Assembly: GCF_934754915.1 (NCBI RefSeq)
Contig: NZ_CAKVKB010000028.1
Location: 1 to 35,927 of the forward strand
Reading direction: 5' to 3'
Length of the DNA: 35,927 bases
DNA from: an uncultured Clostridium sp.
GTDB lineage: Bacteria; Bacillota; Clostridia; Clostridiales; Clostridiaceae
The translations under genes were made by a program, and so were the position numbers. Within the stretch, counting starts at the first letter, position 1; every line of letters starts with the position of its first letter. Below are positions 14,784 to 23,453 of the stretch, in pieces. The notes under the pieces are model-generated. The model did no database searches and was not told the DNA's origin. It saw only the letters and a list, made by a program, of their open reading frames with translations.

Positions 14784-16766
14784 ATGTTATATATGTGTAT
14801 AGGTGTGCTTTTGTTTTTTATAATTTATATATACATAAGATTAAAAAACAAAAGCATGGATATGGAAAAACAGGTACATAATCTAAAAAAAGAAAATGAG
14901 CAAATTAAATGCAGGTTGAATAACATTGAAAGAAGTGCTGTTTTAATTAGAGAAGACATAGATAAATTTATAATAAATATGAAGAAGATAGAGGAGTCTG
15001 AATCAGAAGAAAATAAAGAAATATTTTATAAATATATTGAAGAAATGATTTGCGATATTGTAAAAGAAGATGTTGAAAAGTATTTTGATGACTATGGGAA
15101 AAAAGCCATAGAAAAAGAACAGAATATATTAAAAGAAATTCAACAGATAAAGAATGATATAAACAAAGAAGAAAATAAAAAAGCAGATAAAAATGCTGCA
15201 GTACTGAATGTTAACGATGCATTTGATTTAGGTGTTGAAAATATTAGGAATTCAGCGGAAGATGAAAAGTTAGAAGATAGCAGTCTGATTGAAGAAAATA
15301 ATTTATGTAAAACAAATGACAATAAAACAATGATGCAGTTTTTTGAATGGTATTATCCTAATGATGGCTCATTGTGGAAAAAAGTAAAAGAAGAATCAGA
15401 ACATTTAAAAACATTAGGAATAACATCTTTATGGCTTCCTCCTGCATATAAAGCTCATAATGGAATAAATGATGTTGGATATTCTACATATGATTTATAT
15501 GATCTTGGAGAGTTCGATCAAAAGGGAGCAATTAGAACAAAATATGGCACGAAAGATGAGTATATTGAAGGAATAAAAGAAGCACATAAAAATGGTATTA
15601 AAGTATATGGAGATGTGGTATTTAATCATAAAGCTGGTGCAGATGGAACAGAATTTGTAATTGCACGTCAGGTTGATGAAAATAATAGAAATATGTTTAT
15701 TGGAGAAGAAAAGGAAATAGAGGCACATACTATATTTTCATTTCCAGGGAGAAAGGAAAAATATTCAGCATACAAATGGACAGCAAATGATTTTGATGGT
15801 GTGGATTATGATGAAATATCAAAAAAATCAGGAATATTTAAATTTAAAGGTAAGGAATGGGAGCAGGATGTTGATAAGGAAAATGGAAATTATGACTTCC
15901 TTATGTTTGCTGACTTAGATATGGATAGCCCATATGTGGTTGAAGAATTAAAAAGATGGGGAAAATGGTATATAAGAGAAACTCATATTGATGGGTTCAG
16001 GCTTGATGCAATAAAACATATAAGATTTGATTTTTTTAAAGAATGGCTTAGTGAAATGAGAAAAAGCAGTTCAAAAGATTTATTTGCAGTTGGAGAGTAT
16101 TGGACATGGGATGTGGGAAGACTCAGATATTATCTTGATAGATGTGGACATTCAATGAAACTTTTTGATGCTCCATTACACTATAATTTTCAAGCTGCAA
16201 GTAATTCATGGGGAAATTATGACATGAGCAGAATAAAAGATAATACATTGCTTCAAGTAGAACCTGAGTATACAGTTACTTTTGTAGATAATCATGACAC
16301 CCAAATTGGCCAATCACTTGAATCATGGGTTAAGCCATGGTTTAAGCCTCTTGCATATACTTTTATACTTACAAGAGATGAAGGGTATCCATGTATATTT
16401 TACGGAGATTATTATGGCATACCTGAAAAAGGATATGAAGGAATAAAAGATTCTCTTGATATAATCATTAAAGCAAGAAAAGAATACGCATATGGCATAC
16501 AGCATGACTATCTTAATGATAAGGCAGTAATAGGATGGACAAGAGAAGGTGATGATGAACATAAAAATTCAGGACTTGCTGCGTTAATAACAGTGGCAGT
16601 TGGAGGAAAGAAAAAAATGTATGTTGGCAAGAATCATATAGGAGAATCATGGATTGATATTACAGGACAGGATAATAATGAAGTAGTTATAGATAAGAAT
16701 GGAATGGGAGAATTTTCTGTAAAAGATGGTTCTTATTCCATATGGATAAAAAATATCACCATATAA
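14784..16766 (+). CDS. Membrane-anchored alpha-amylase (GH13) with N-terminal coiled coil
   Basis: GH13 alpha-amylase hydrolyses alpha-1,4 glucan. The catalytic part begins near residue 182 (MMQFFEWYYPNDGS). It carries VFNH, DGFRLDAIKH with the nucleophile Asp, GEYW with the acid Glu and FVDNHD with the third Asp. It resembles the roughly 480-aa subfamily 5 cytoplasmic/maltogenic enzymes. About 180 extra residues precede it: one membrane helix at residues 1-18, positively charged residues, then a Lys/Glu-rich coiled coil. Charges after the helix and the absence of a signal-peptidase site suggest an N-out/C-in anchor, so the enzyme would face the cytoplasm. The start is ATG 14784, 11 nt after AAGAGG. 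A GTG at 14772 overlaps that RBS and is less likely. Confidence 0.9.
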   Translation: MLYMCIGVLLFFIIYIYIRLKNKSMDMEKQVHNLKKENEQIKCRLNNIERSAVLIREDIDKFIINMKKIEESESEENKEIFYKYIEEMICDIVKEDVEKYFDDYGKKAIEKEQNILKEIQQIKNDINKEENKKADKNAAVLNVNDAFDLGVENIRNSAEDEKLEDSSLIEENNLCKTNDNKTMMQFFEWYYPNDGSLWKKVKEESEHLKTLGITSLWLPPAYKAHNGINDVGYSTYDLYDLGEFDQKGAIRTKYGTKDEYIEGIKEAHKNGIKVYGDVVFNHKAGADGTEFVIARQVDENNRNMFIGEEKEIEAHTIFSFPGRKEKYSAYKWTANDFDGVDYDEISKKSGIFKFKGKEWEQDVDKENGNYDFLMFADLDMDSPYVVEELKRWGKWYIRETHIDGFRLDAIKHIRFDFFKEWLSEMRKSSSKDLFAVGEYWTWDVGRLRYYLDRCGHSMKLFDAPLHYNFQAASNSWGNYDMSRIKDNTLLQVEPEYTVTFVDNHDTQIGQSLESWVKPWFKPLAYTFILTRDEGYPCIFYGDYYGIPEKGYEGIKDSLDIIIKARKEYAYGIQHDYLNDKAVIGWTREGDDEHKNSGLAALITVAVGGKKKMYVGKNHIGESWIDITGQDNNEVVIDKNGMGEFSVKDGSYSIWIKNITI

Positions 16767-16812
16767 TAAATGTTTTATATAGTAAGAATAATAAATTCTT
16801 TTTATAATAAAG

Positions 16813-16834
16813 AGCATATTATTAAAAATATGCT
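16813..16834 (+). terminator. Weak hairpin after the amylase gene
   Basis: AGCATATT / AATATGCT form a hairpin with a 6-nt loop 47 nt after the stop. There is no T-run, so it may only be a 3' stability element. Confidence 0.3.
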
Positions 16835-16981
16835 GAAATATATGTAATATTATTAAATTACAAAATCATATTGAATTTTCAATGAAAGTTTAGTATAAAA
16901 TAATATTGTTTAAATTATTACTTATAAATTGGAGGCATAGGAATTTAATAAGCATAATACTCAATGAAAGGATATATTAAG

Positions 16982-17773
16982 ATGCGTATAAATAAACTTT
17001 TGAGCAATTTTGGAATATGTTCAAGAAAAGAAACTTGCAGGCTCATTGAAGATAAGAGGATTATCGTGAATGGAAAGTTGTGTGTTCAAGGGCAGTGGGT
17101 TGAAGAAAGCGATGAAATACTTCTTGATGGAGAAGTTTTAAGACCTGTAAAGAAGGTATATCTTGCATTTAATAAACCTAAAGGTATTATGTGTACATTA
17201 GAAAAAAATGTTCAAAACAATATAGGTAAATATTTGAATTATAATCAATATGTATTTCCAGTAGGAAGGCTTGATAAGGATTCAGAAGGACTTATCATTC
17301 TGACTAATGATGGTGAATTTTCAAACAAAATTTTAGAGTGCGAAAACTATCATGAAAAGGAATATATAGTGAGGGTTGATAGACCATTTGATGAAGAATT
17401 TCTTAAATCAATGAGAAATGGTGTTGAAATATATGTTAAGGGTGGAAGTGGAGTAAAGAGAATATCAGACACTGAAGGGCTTAAAAAAATAAACGAAAAA
17501 GAAGAAAAAATAATGCTTAATTCTATATGTACAAAAAGAAGAAAAAGTATCATAAAAACAAGACCATGTGATGTGAAAAGAATAGATGAGGATACGTTCA
17601 AAATAGTGCTTACACAGGGGTTAAATAGGCAGATAAGAAAGATGAGTTCAGCATTAGGTTATAATGTAGTATTTTTGAAACGAGTACGAATAATGAATAT
17701 ATGTCTTGGAGATTTGAAAATAGGAAATTATGAAGAAATACCAGAAAATAAGATAAAGGAAATTATGAAATGA
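16982..17773 (+). CDS. rRNA pseudouridine synthase (RsuA/RluB/RluF family)
   Basis: The enzyme isomerises a uridine in ribosomal RNA to pseudouridine. The 263-aa product starts with an S4 RNA-binding domain (RINKLLSNFGICSRKE, then IVNGK). The catalytic domain holds the GRLDKDSEGL motif with the essential Asp at about residue 99. The C-terminal GLNRQIRKM motif is family-typical. The closest match by eye is the RluF-like group. An insert of about 25 basic residues lies before the KTRPCDV segment. The frame starts earlier at 16964, but AAAGGA at 16968-16973 lies 8 nt before ATG 16982, so that start is chosen. A small hairpin separates it from the acetyltransferase gene. Confidence 0.9.
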   Translation: MRINKLLSNFGICSRKETCRLIEDKRIIVNGKLCVQGQWVEESDEILLDGEVLRPVKKVYLAFNKPKGIMCTLEKNVQNNIGKYLNYNQYVFPVGRLDKDSEGLIILTNDGEFSNKILECENYHEKEYIVRVDRPFDEEFLKSMRNGVEIYVKGGSGVKRISDTEGLKKINEKEEKIMLNSICTKRRKSIIKTRPCDVKRIDEDTFKIVLTQGLNRQIRKMSSALGYNVVFLKRVRIMNICLGDLKIGNYEEIPENKIKEIMK

Positions 17774-17775
17774 AG

Positions 17776-17802
17776 AATGCTTGTAAAAGCATTTTAAATT
17801 GT
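17776..17802 (+). terminator. Possible intergenic terminator or attenuator
   Basis: A perfect 7-bp hairpin, AATGCTT / AAGCATT, with a GTAA tetraloop is followed by TTAAATTGTTTTTT. It sits between the pseudouridine synthase and acetyltransferase genes, and may reduce read-through. Confidence 0.5.
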
Positions 17803-17824
17803 TTTTTACTCAGGAGGAAAATAG

Positions 17825-18280
17825 ATGGAAGAATTACATAAGAAAATACAATACAAATTTATTGATAAAGATTCAGATTTATATGAATCAGCAATAGAAT
17901 TAAGATACAGAGAATTTTACATACCATCGAATAGAGCAAAGGAAGCTATTTTTGATGAATTTGAAGATAAAAGTTTAAGAATTGTTGCATATATAGATGA
18001 TAAAGTGATAGGTCATGCACGTTTATTTGTTCATGATTCAATAGGAGAAATAACTCAGGTTGTAGTAGATCATGAATACAGAGGAATGAAAATTGGGGCT
18101 CAGATAATGAAGAGACTTATTGAAAAAGTAAAAGATATGAAAGTAAAATTTGTAACTCTTGATGCAAGGGTTTATGCCATAGATTTTTATAAGAAATTTG
18201 GATTTGAGACAGAGGGAGAAGAATATATATCATTAAAGACAGGAATGCCTATAATAAAAATGGTTCAGAAATTTAATTAG
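17825..18280 (+). CDS. GNAT-family N-acetyltransferase
   Basis: This 151-aa cytoplasmic acetyltransferase uses acetyl-CoA. The acetyl-CoA pyrophosphate-binding motif is visible as VVDHEYRGMKIGAQIM (about residues 80-95). The C-terminal strand and helix, RVYAIDFYKKFGFETEGEEY, complete the GNAT fold. The layout resembles ElaA-type and PhnO-like acetyltransferases, whose substrates are mostly unknown. The ATG at 17825 has AGGAGG about 8 nt upstream. A strong terminator follows within 25 nt. The substrate cannot be inferred from context. Confidence 0.88.
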   Translation: MEELHKKIQYKFIDKDSDLYESAIELRYREFYIPSNRAKEAIFDEFEDKSLRIVAYIDDKVIGHARLFVHDSIGEITQVVVDHEYRGMKIGAQIMKRLIEKVKDMKVKFVTLDARVYAIDFYKKFGFETEGEEYISLKTGMPIIKMVQKFN

Positions 18281-18300
18281 AAATATGTTCAACAGGTAAA

Positions 18301-18344
18301 ATCATCACATGAAAAAAAGTAATTAATCATGTGATGATTTTTTT
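18301..18344 (+). terminator. Terminator after the acetyltransferase gene
   Basis: A perfect 12-bp stem, ATCATCACATGA / TCATGTGATGAT, with a 14-nt loop is followed by seven T residues. Confidence 0.92.
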
Positions 18345-18363
18345 GTGAGGAATAAATTTAAAA

Positions 18364-18924
18364 TTAATTGTCCTCTAATTTTGGATTTAAAAGAGAAATT
18401 ACAGCAGTTACAGATAAAAGATATGATGCATATGCAAGGCTGAATTCACAAGAAGAATTTAATATGGATGAAGAACATTCTTTTAATTTAGTAACAGCCT
18501 GGTTTTTTGTTAAATTGGTGATTTTTTTATGAGTGATTATAGTAGAAACAGACTTTTCTAGAGGAATAAAATCTTTCATGTTGGATGTATCAGATATATT
18601 GTTATTTGATTGTTTTGCATTTATGGATGGATATAAATTAAAAAAATTTTTTTTTAGATTATATATGAGCATAATAGGTTCATAAGCTGTTTCAGAACTG
18701 ACATAATTTAAAGTCTTATTGGAAGATTTAGTATTTGAAAAATAAGAAGAACTATTTTGCTCTGTTAAAATTTTAGTAGAGTTATTAAAAACAGCATTAT
18801 TATTTATATTTTTTTCAATTGTATGAAAGTAATTTGTAAATCCAGGAATTTTTCTTATATGAACTGAAGGCTGTATTGGTTTAACCGGTTTTAAAATATG
18901 GTAATCTGTATTATGAATAATCAT
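18364..18924 (-). CDS. Unknown Asn/Ser-rich protein, 186 aa
   Basis: No family is recognised. The product is rich in Asn, Ser, Thr and Lys. Its only hydrophobic stretch is close to the C-terminus (LAYASYLLSVTAVISLL), which follows a short segment with two cysteines. The rest looks low in complexity and possibly disordered. A longer frame begins at 18963, but its first 13 codons contain the AAAGGAG RBS. The ATG at 18924 is therefore preferred, at a slightly long spacing of about 13 nt. The hydrophobic end could be a tail anchor. It lies convergent with the acetyltransferase gene. Possibly lineage-specific or sporulation-related, but there is no direct evidence. Confidence 0.6.
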   Translation of the reverse strand: MIIHNTDYHILKPVKPIQPSVHIRKIPGFTNYFHTIEKNINNNAVFNNSTKILTEQNSSSYFSNTKSSNKTLNYVSSETAYEPIMLIYNLKKNFFNLYPSINAKQSNNNISDTSNMKDFIPLEKSVSTIITHKKITNLTKNQAVTKLKECSSSILNSSCEFSLAYASYLLSVTAVISLLNPKLEDN

Positions 18925-19041
18925 TTTATAATACCTACTCCTTTTATAATTAATTGAATACATATAGTATTTGAGGATTATAATAATATGTATTCAATAA
19001 AAGGAAAAAATATTATTTGAAGTTATTGTTTCATGACAGTA

Positions 19042-19134
19042 AAAACAGAGCTGCGGCAGAGATTAGAATGTGTAACATATTAATAAAGCATATTAACAAC
19101 ATTGATAAAATCTTTAAATGAGCAGTTCTGTTTT
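19042..19134. terminator. Large nested hairpin after the second AI-2E gene
   Basis: Outer arms at 19042-19054 and 19122-19134 pair over 13 bp with one wobble. Inside, smaller nested pairs fit in order: 60-64/109-113, 67-71/99-103 and 80-85/91-96 (prefix 190). T-runs follow the outer stem on both strands (six on plus, five on minus). It begins 8 nt after the AI-2E stop, so the simplest reading is a terminator. The 67-nt structured interior is unusual. Confidence 0.55.
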
Positions 19135-19142
19135 TTAAAATT

Positions 19143-20312
19143 TTATGACTCAATATGGGAATGATACCAGGATGAAAATAGAACCTTGAAGGAAGCTGCT
19201 AAAGGTACAGCAATAAGCATTCCAAGAAGACCTCCTATATTCCCACCTATAATTATTGCCATCATTGTAAATACAGGATGAAGACCTACACTATTTCCTA
19301 CAATTTGTGGTGCTAGAAAATGATTGTCAATCTGTTGAACTATAAGCATTGCGATTATTGAGTATAGCATTTTTATAGGGCTTCCGCTTAAGAGTCCCAT
19401 TAAGGCAGCAAGAACAGTACCAACTATGGGACCTGCATATGGAATCATATTAGATATTCCAGCAATCATTCCAATTACAGCTGAGTATTTAATTCCGGCA
19501 ATACTTAATGCAATTGCTGATAATATTCCAACAAAGAATGCTTCAAGAAGCTGGCCTTTTATAAATTTTCCAAATACAGAGTGAAGAACGTTAAATATAT
19601 AATTGATTTTTTGTCCAATAGCCTTTTCCCTAAAGATTAAAAAGTATAATTTATTCCATAATCCTATAAAGTATTCAGAATCTTTAAGAAGATAAATGCT
19701 GATTATAAAAGCTATAAACAAAGTTGCAATACTAGCTCCAATAGAGATTATTGATGAAGTAAAGCTGCTAAAATTTTTCATTATGTATGTGTGAATAAAA
19801 TCAAATATATCTACAACATAAGGCTGAAATTCATCAATTATTGGAGAATTCATATTTTCTATAACTTCCTTTAATTTAGAGGCTGAAAAAGAATTGTCCT
19901 GGAAATATTTATTTATATCAGCTATTATATTTAAAATAGTGGTATTATTTGAAATCTGACCGCCAATCATAAAATATATTCCCCATATTAAAGAAATTAA
20001 AACACTAATTATTGCTACATAAGACAGCATAACAGCAGTAATACGTCTTTTAGAGAAACTTTTTATTTTAAAGAATTTATTATTATTAAGAAAATTTTCT
20101 ATAAGCTTTCGAATAGGATACAATATATACGCGATTATTATTCCTAATAAAAATGGCTTTAGTAAATTTAAGACTGAATATACCATATATGCTATACTCT
20201 TAAAAATACTTTTTATATTTAGTAAAATAAGAACAATTGTATATATGGATATTACGGTTATGCCTATATATACAGCATATTTGAATAATTTTTTATCAAA
20301 TTCAATTTTCAT
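19143..20312 (-). CDS. AI-2E/PerM family permease (second of two)
   Basis: This 389-aa integral membrane protein belongs to the same family as the product at 2354. It has an N-terminal helix pair, a basic loop (KIKSFSKRR) and a soluble region of about 60 residues. A C-terminal helix bundle carries GISNMIPYAGPIVGTVL and QQIDNHFLAPQIVGNSVGLHP, the family signature region. Similarity to the first copy is clear but distant, so they are old paralogues rather than a recent duplication. The substrate is unknown. The RBS is AAAGGA, about 9 nt before the ATG. The gene is divergent from the small gene at 20462, and a large hairpin lies directly after its stop. Confidence 0.88.
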   Translation of the reverse strand: MKIEFDKKLFKYAVYIGITVISIYTIVLILLNIKSIFKSIAYMVYSVLNLLKPFLLGIIIAYILYPIRKLIENFLNNNKFFKIKSFSKRRITAVMLSYVAIISVLISLIWGIYFMIGGQISNNTTILNIIADINKYFQDNSFSASKLKEVIENMNSPIIDEFQPYVVDIFDFIHTYIMKNFSSFTSSIISIGASIATLFIAFIISIYLLKDSEYFIGLWNKLYFLIFREKAIGQKINYIFNVLHSVFGKFIKGQLLEAFFVGILSAIALSIAGIKYSAVIGMIAGISNMIPYAGPIVGTVLAALMGLLSGSPIKMLYSIIAMLIVQQIDNHFLAPQIVGNSVGLHPVFTMMAIIIGGNIGGLLGMLIAVPLAASFKVLFSSWYHSHIES

Positions 20313-20461
20313 TAACAGGTTCCTTTCTTAATTTATAAAATATATTGAAGTTTAGTAAGCTGAAATTTTGCTTATAATAATTGTAGATGGTATATTTGAA
20401 TATGCAGATAAATTATAATATTAACATATTGATATGAAAATATTTATAGGAGTAAAATGTT

Positions 20462-20758
20462 ATGAATAAATTAGAAAAGTTTAGTATAAATGAAATAATA
20501 ACAATTGTAATGAATCAAGTCAAGATTAAAGAAAATGAGAGAACATATGGTATTGAAGAAGAAGAAAAATATCCTAAGCACATAGAAGACAAAATAAATC
20601 TTATGGATGATAAAGAATATCAAGAATTTATAAATATTATTTTAGAAATTGCAGAAAAAATTTTAGAAATAAAGACCGGTGAACTCAATGAATTAAATAA
20701 ATGCCATGAAGAAATAATTTATCTGGCTGGTCAATATTTAGATAAATATGTACATTAG
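20462..20758 (+). CDS. Small helical acidic protein, 98 aa, unknown
   Basis: No family is recognised. The product is mostly charged and predicted all-helical. It has an N-terminal INEIITIVMNQVKIKENER segment, an acidic centre and a Leu/Glu-rich C-terminal helix. It has one Cys and no membrane helix. TAGGAG lies 9 nt before the ATG. It precedes the tandem paralogues by 55 nt on the same strand with no terminator between, so it is probably cotranscribed with at least the first of them. Confidence 0.7.
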   Translation: MNKLEKFSINEIITIVMNQVKIKENERTYGIEEEEKYPKHIEDKINLMDDKEYQEFINIILEIAEKILEIKTGELNELNKCHEEIIYLAGQYLDKYVH

Positions 20759-20813
20759 TCATGGCAGTTTAATATAATGAAAAGACAGCTTTATTATTTA
20801 GAGGGTATATCTG

Positions 20814-21287
20814 ATGGATAATAATTTTAATTCATTTGAAGAAATTATGAAGGCATGTGGATACTGTTTTGATGAAGATGGAAATATAGATTTGAATAAT
20901 GATAACTTTGATAAAGAAAATTACAGTACATGCAGAGATATGTCAGGAGGTTTCCAGCAGATTTATCCAAGTCTTTTTGTACTTGTTGGAGAAGTTATAG
21001 GTGCAATTATATCACAAAAGCTGCCTATTAATGTTCAGAATTCTTTTGGAAACTGGCTTCAGCTTATAGGTCAGGTTATTTTAACATATAATGCACAACA
21101 ACAGTATTATCAAGGTGGTCCAGGAAGGTATTTCAATCCTGAAAATTATAATATACAGAATACATTATGTTCTGAATCTGAAAAATCATCATCAAAAGAC
21201 CAGAGAAAAATAAAAAATCTTGAGAAAGATATTAAGAGATTAAAAAATGAGATTGAACAGCTAAAACAGAAAGTTGATAAATATTAA
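20814..21287 (+). CDS. Tandem paralogue A of an unrecognised GPGRY family
   Basis: This 157-aa protein shares a central core of about 85 residues with the next gene. The common segments are GGFQ-I-P-LF, INVQNS-GNW-QL-GQ, TYNAQQQY and GPGRY, followed by an N-LC ending. Between these lies a weakly hydrophobic segment with small residues (LVGEVIGAIIS). The N-terminus is acidic with three Cys in the first 40 residues. The C-terminus is a Lys/Glu/Gln coiled coil. There is no signal peptide. A GAGGG RBS precedes the ATG. I do not recognise a named family. The Gln/Tyr/Gly-rich core and coiled coil suggest a structural, self-assembling protein, which is an inference. Confidence 0.8.
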   Translation: MDNNFNSFEEIMKACGYCFDEDGNIDLNNDNFDKENYSTCRDMSGGFQQIYPSLFVLVGEVIGAIISQKLPINVQNSFGNWLQLIGQVILTYNAQQQYYQGGPGRYFNPENYNIQNTLCSESEKSSSKDQRKIKNLEKDIKRLKNEIEQLKQKVDKY

Positions 21288-21383
21288 ATTTAAGTTTGAA
21301 ATTGATAAAGCACAGGGGATTGTGAAGGTACTTTTTAAACAATGGATAAATATAATAGATAAAAAGTGAATTTTGGAGAGAGT

Positions 21384-21896
21384 ATGAATTATGAAGAAAT
21401 CAATGAAATTTTAAAAAAGTATAAAAGTGAATCATCTGGGTTTAATCCATATGGCTTTTTTTATACTAATAAAAATGGATTTGGATGCAATGATATGCCT
21501 GGAGGATTTCAAAGGATCAATCCAATGCTTTTTATTGTAATAGGAGATATTTTAGGAGATGTTATGGCAGGAAATCTTCCTTTTAATGTTCAGAATTCTA
21601 TTGGAAACTGGATACAGCTTGTTGGCCAGGCAATTGAGACTTATTCAAGTCAGCAGCAGTATTCTCAAAGTGGACCAGGAAGATATTATAGTCCTGAAAA
21701 TTTAAATATTACCAATCCTTTATGTCCAGAAGTATCAAAAGTGCAGTCAGGAACATCAGTATCGGATGAACAAGCTCAAAACAGCAGTTCGAAAAGTAAT
21801 GAAAATGAAATTATAGTGGAATTATTATGTACAATAAAAGAAATAAAAGAGGAACTTACGGAAGTCAAGAAAAGAGTAGATGCTATGGAAAAATAA
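21384..21896 (+). CDS. Tandem paralogue B of the same GPGRY family
   Basis: This 170-aa product has the same layout as its neighbour at 20814. It has an N-terminal segment with one Cys, then the core MPGGFQRINPMLF and FNVQNSIGNWIQLVGQ. SSQQQY, GPGRYYSPEN and a proline/cysteine-containing end to the core follow, then a Ser-rich linker and a C-terminal coiled coil (IKEIKEELTEVKKRV). The core is far more conserved than the ends, so selection acts on it. A GTG at 21366 opens the frame earlier. GGAG at 21375-21378 lies 5 nt before ATG 21384, which is the better start. A bidirectional terminator follows. Confidence 0.8.
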   Translation: MNYEEINEILKKYKSESSGFNPYGFFYTNKNGFGCNDMPGGFQRINPMLFIVIGDILGDVMAGNLPFNVQNSIGNWIQLVGQAIETYSSQQQYSQSGPGRYYSPENLNITNPLCPEVSKVQSGTSVSDEQAQNSSSKSNENEIIVELLCTIKEIKEELTEVKKRVDAMEK

Positions 21897-22002
21897 TATA
21901 ATACTTTTGTTATATTATTGAATTATAATGAATATAATTTATTATAACAGCTGAGACATAGAAATGTGCTTAGACTAAACCATTAAATGCTATATATACA
22001 CC

Positions 22003-22050
22003 TAATAATCCGAGAACCCATTTCAGATATGAATGGGTTCTTTGATTATT
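22003..22050. terminator. Bidirectional terminator between paralogue B and the ThrE genes
   Basis: Arms GAGAACCCATT / AATGGGTTCTTT extend outward into AATAATC / GATTATT, forming a stem of about 18 bp with a 9-nt loop. The minus-strand arm overlaps the stop codon of the ThrE small-subunit gene. Confidence 0.85.
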
Positions 22051-22513
22051 AAATTCTATTGTTTTTATTTTTGGAAGATTTTGATTTTATATTTTTAAAA
22101 TTAGTTATTTGTTTTGTTATAGTTGAAACGAAAATGACTCCTAGAGCAAGACTTCCTGCATCTGCTATTGTAGAGAGTCCAGATTCAATAGCGCTAGAAA
22201 CATCACCAGTTATTGTTTCATACATAGTATAATACATTCCTGCACCAGGAACTAATGGAATTAAAGAACATACTACAATAGTTGTTACTGGAGTTTTTAA
22301 AATTCTTGCACATATCTCAGAGTATATGCTGAATATTATAGATGAAAGAAAGAAAGATAGTGCATTACTCAAATTATAATTATGAAAAATAAGATAACAA
22401 AGCCAGCTTAATCCGCCTCCTAAAGCAGCGAAAAAGAGTTTTTTTCCTTTTATGTTGAAAATTATTCCAAAGCCTAGTGAGGCTATAAATGATATAAAAA
22501 TCTGAATGAGCAT
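22049..22513 (-). CDS. ThrE-type exporter, small membrane subunit (YjjB-like)
   Basis: This 154-aa membrane protein corresponds to the C-terminal half of ThrE, the threonine/serine exporter described in Corynebacterium. The split form is also seen as E. coli YjjB. It has about four helices and the conserved LIPLVPGAGMYYTMY segment in the middle, then a Lys/Ser/Asn-rich cytoplasmic tail. It acts with the large half encoded 29 nt upstream. In E. coli the YjjP/YjjB pair has been linked to succinate export, so the substrate (threonine, serine or a dicarboxylate) is open. Confidence 0.88.
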   Translation of the reverse strand: MLIQIFISFIASLGFGIIFNIKGKKLFFAALGGGLSWLCYLIFHNYNLSNALSFFLSSIIFSIYSEICARILKTPVTTIVVCSLIPLVPGAGMYYTMYETITGDVSSAIESGLSTIADAGSLALGVIFVSTITKQITNFKNIKSKSSKNKNNRI

Positions 22514-22542
22514 TGTTTTTTAGTCGCCTCCATCTAAAGTTA

Positions 22543-23298
22543 TTATAAGGTATTGATAAACAAGCTTAATACAGCACCAGTGCCTACTGCGATAGATACT
22601 GCAACAAGAAATGCTTCAGCGGCCTTTGTCATTCCAGATAAAAAATCTCCTGCAATTGTATCACGAATTGCATTTGTTATTAAAAGTCCTGGAACAAGAA
22701 GCATTATTGATCCTATAATTGTTTTATCTATATTTGAGCATATATTAATTTTCATTAGAAGTATTGCAAGTATTGAACAAAGACCGCCTCCCATTGAATT
22801 TGCAAAAAAATCATTTATATTAAGTTTTTGACAGAATAATGTCATTATCTTTATGCATCCACCAATTATAAATGCAGAAAAAAAGTCTTTAATATTTCCA
22901 CCAAACATAAGAGCAAAACAGCCGGCAGCAGCACATGAAGAAATGAGAGTTACTGCTATTGAATATCTGTTTTCATCGGAAATTTTTATAAGTGCATCAT
23001 TTAATTGATCTAGTGTTATAGAATTTGTTTGGACATATCGCGAAAGACTGTTTATTAAATCTATTTTATTTAAATCAACACCTCTATTTTTTATCCTTCT
23101 TACAATGGTTACAGTTTCAGAATTATATGTAAGGGAAGTTATTATTCCAGTAGGTGTTACAAAGCTTTCAGCTTCATCTACTCCAAAAGAAAGACCTATC
23201 TTTACTATAGTTTCTTCAACTCTATATGTTTCAGCTCCACTTTCTAGTAGTATTTTTCCTGCTAATGTTGAAATATTTAGTAATTTATCTAAATCCAT
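22543..23298 (-). CDS. ThrE-type exporter, large subunit (YjjP-like)
   Basis: This 251-aa protein is the N-terminal half of the ThrE family. A soluble domain of about 110 residues has the motif LLESGAETYRVEETI (about 17-31), followed by SFVTPTGIITSL. Five hydrophobic segments follow, with LMLLVPGLL-like and GDFLSGMTKAAEAFLVA features. It forms the exporter with the subunit encoded directly downstream. A glycine/serine enzyme gene (glyA) is divergent from it, which is at least consistent with a role in Thr/Ser balance, though each has separate control. The start at 23298 is followed by the usual MDLDKLLNISTLAGKILLES opening. Confidence 0.9.
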   Translation of the reverse strand: MDLDKLLNISTLAGKILLESGAETYRVEETIVKIGLSFGVDEAESFVTPTGIITSLTYNSETVTIVRRIKNRGVDLNKIDLINSLSRYVQTNSITLDQLNDALIKISDENRYSIAVTLISSCAAAGCFALMFGGNIKDFFSAFIIGGCIKIMTLFCQKLNINDFFANSMGGGLCSILAILLMKINICSNIDKTIIGSIMLLVPGLLITNAIRDTIAGDFLSGMTKAAEAFLVAVSIAVGTGAVLSLFINTL

Positions 23299-23424
23299 AA
23301 TCTATTCCTCACATTTATTTTTTATGTCAACTGAATTATAGCATAAATAATATTGTCATTATAGGGAGATTATTATATTATATAGAGAATAACTAATAAG
23401 TTTTTTAAGAAAGATAAAAAAATG

Positions 23425-23453
23425 TTGATAAACGTAACCAGAAATAATATAAT
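23425..23453 (+). promoter_or_regulatory. Sigma-A-like promoter of glyA
   Basis: TTGATA (23425-23430) and a consensus TATAAT (23448-23453) are 17 nt apart. The predicted leader is about 125 nt. I see no glycine, SAM or tetrahydrofolate riboswitch core in that leader. Confidence 0.7.
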
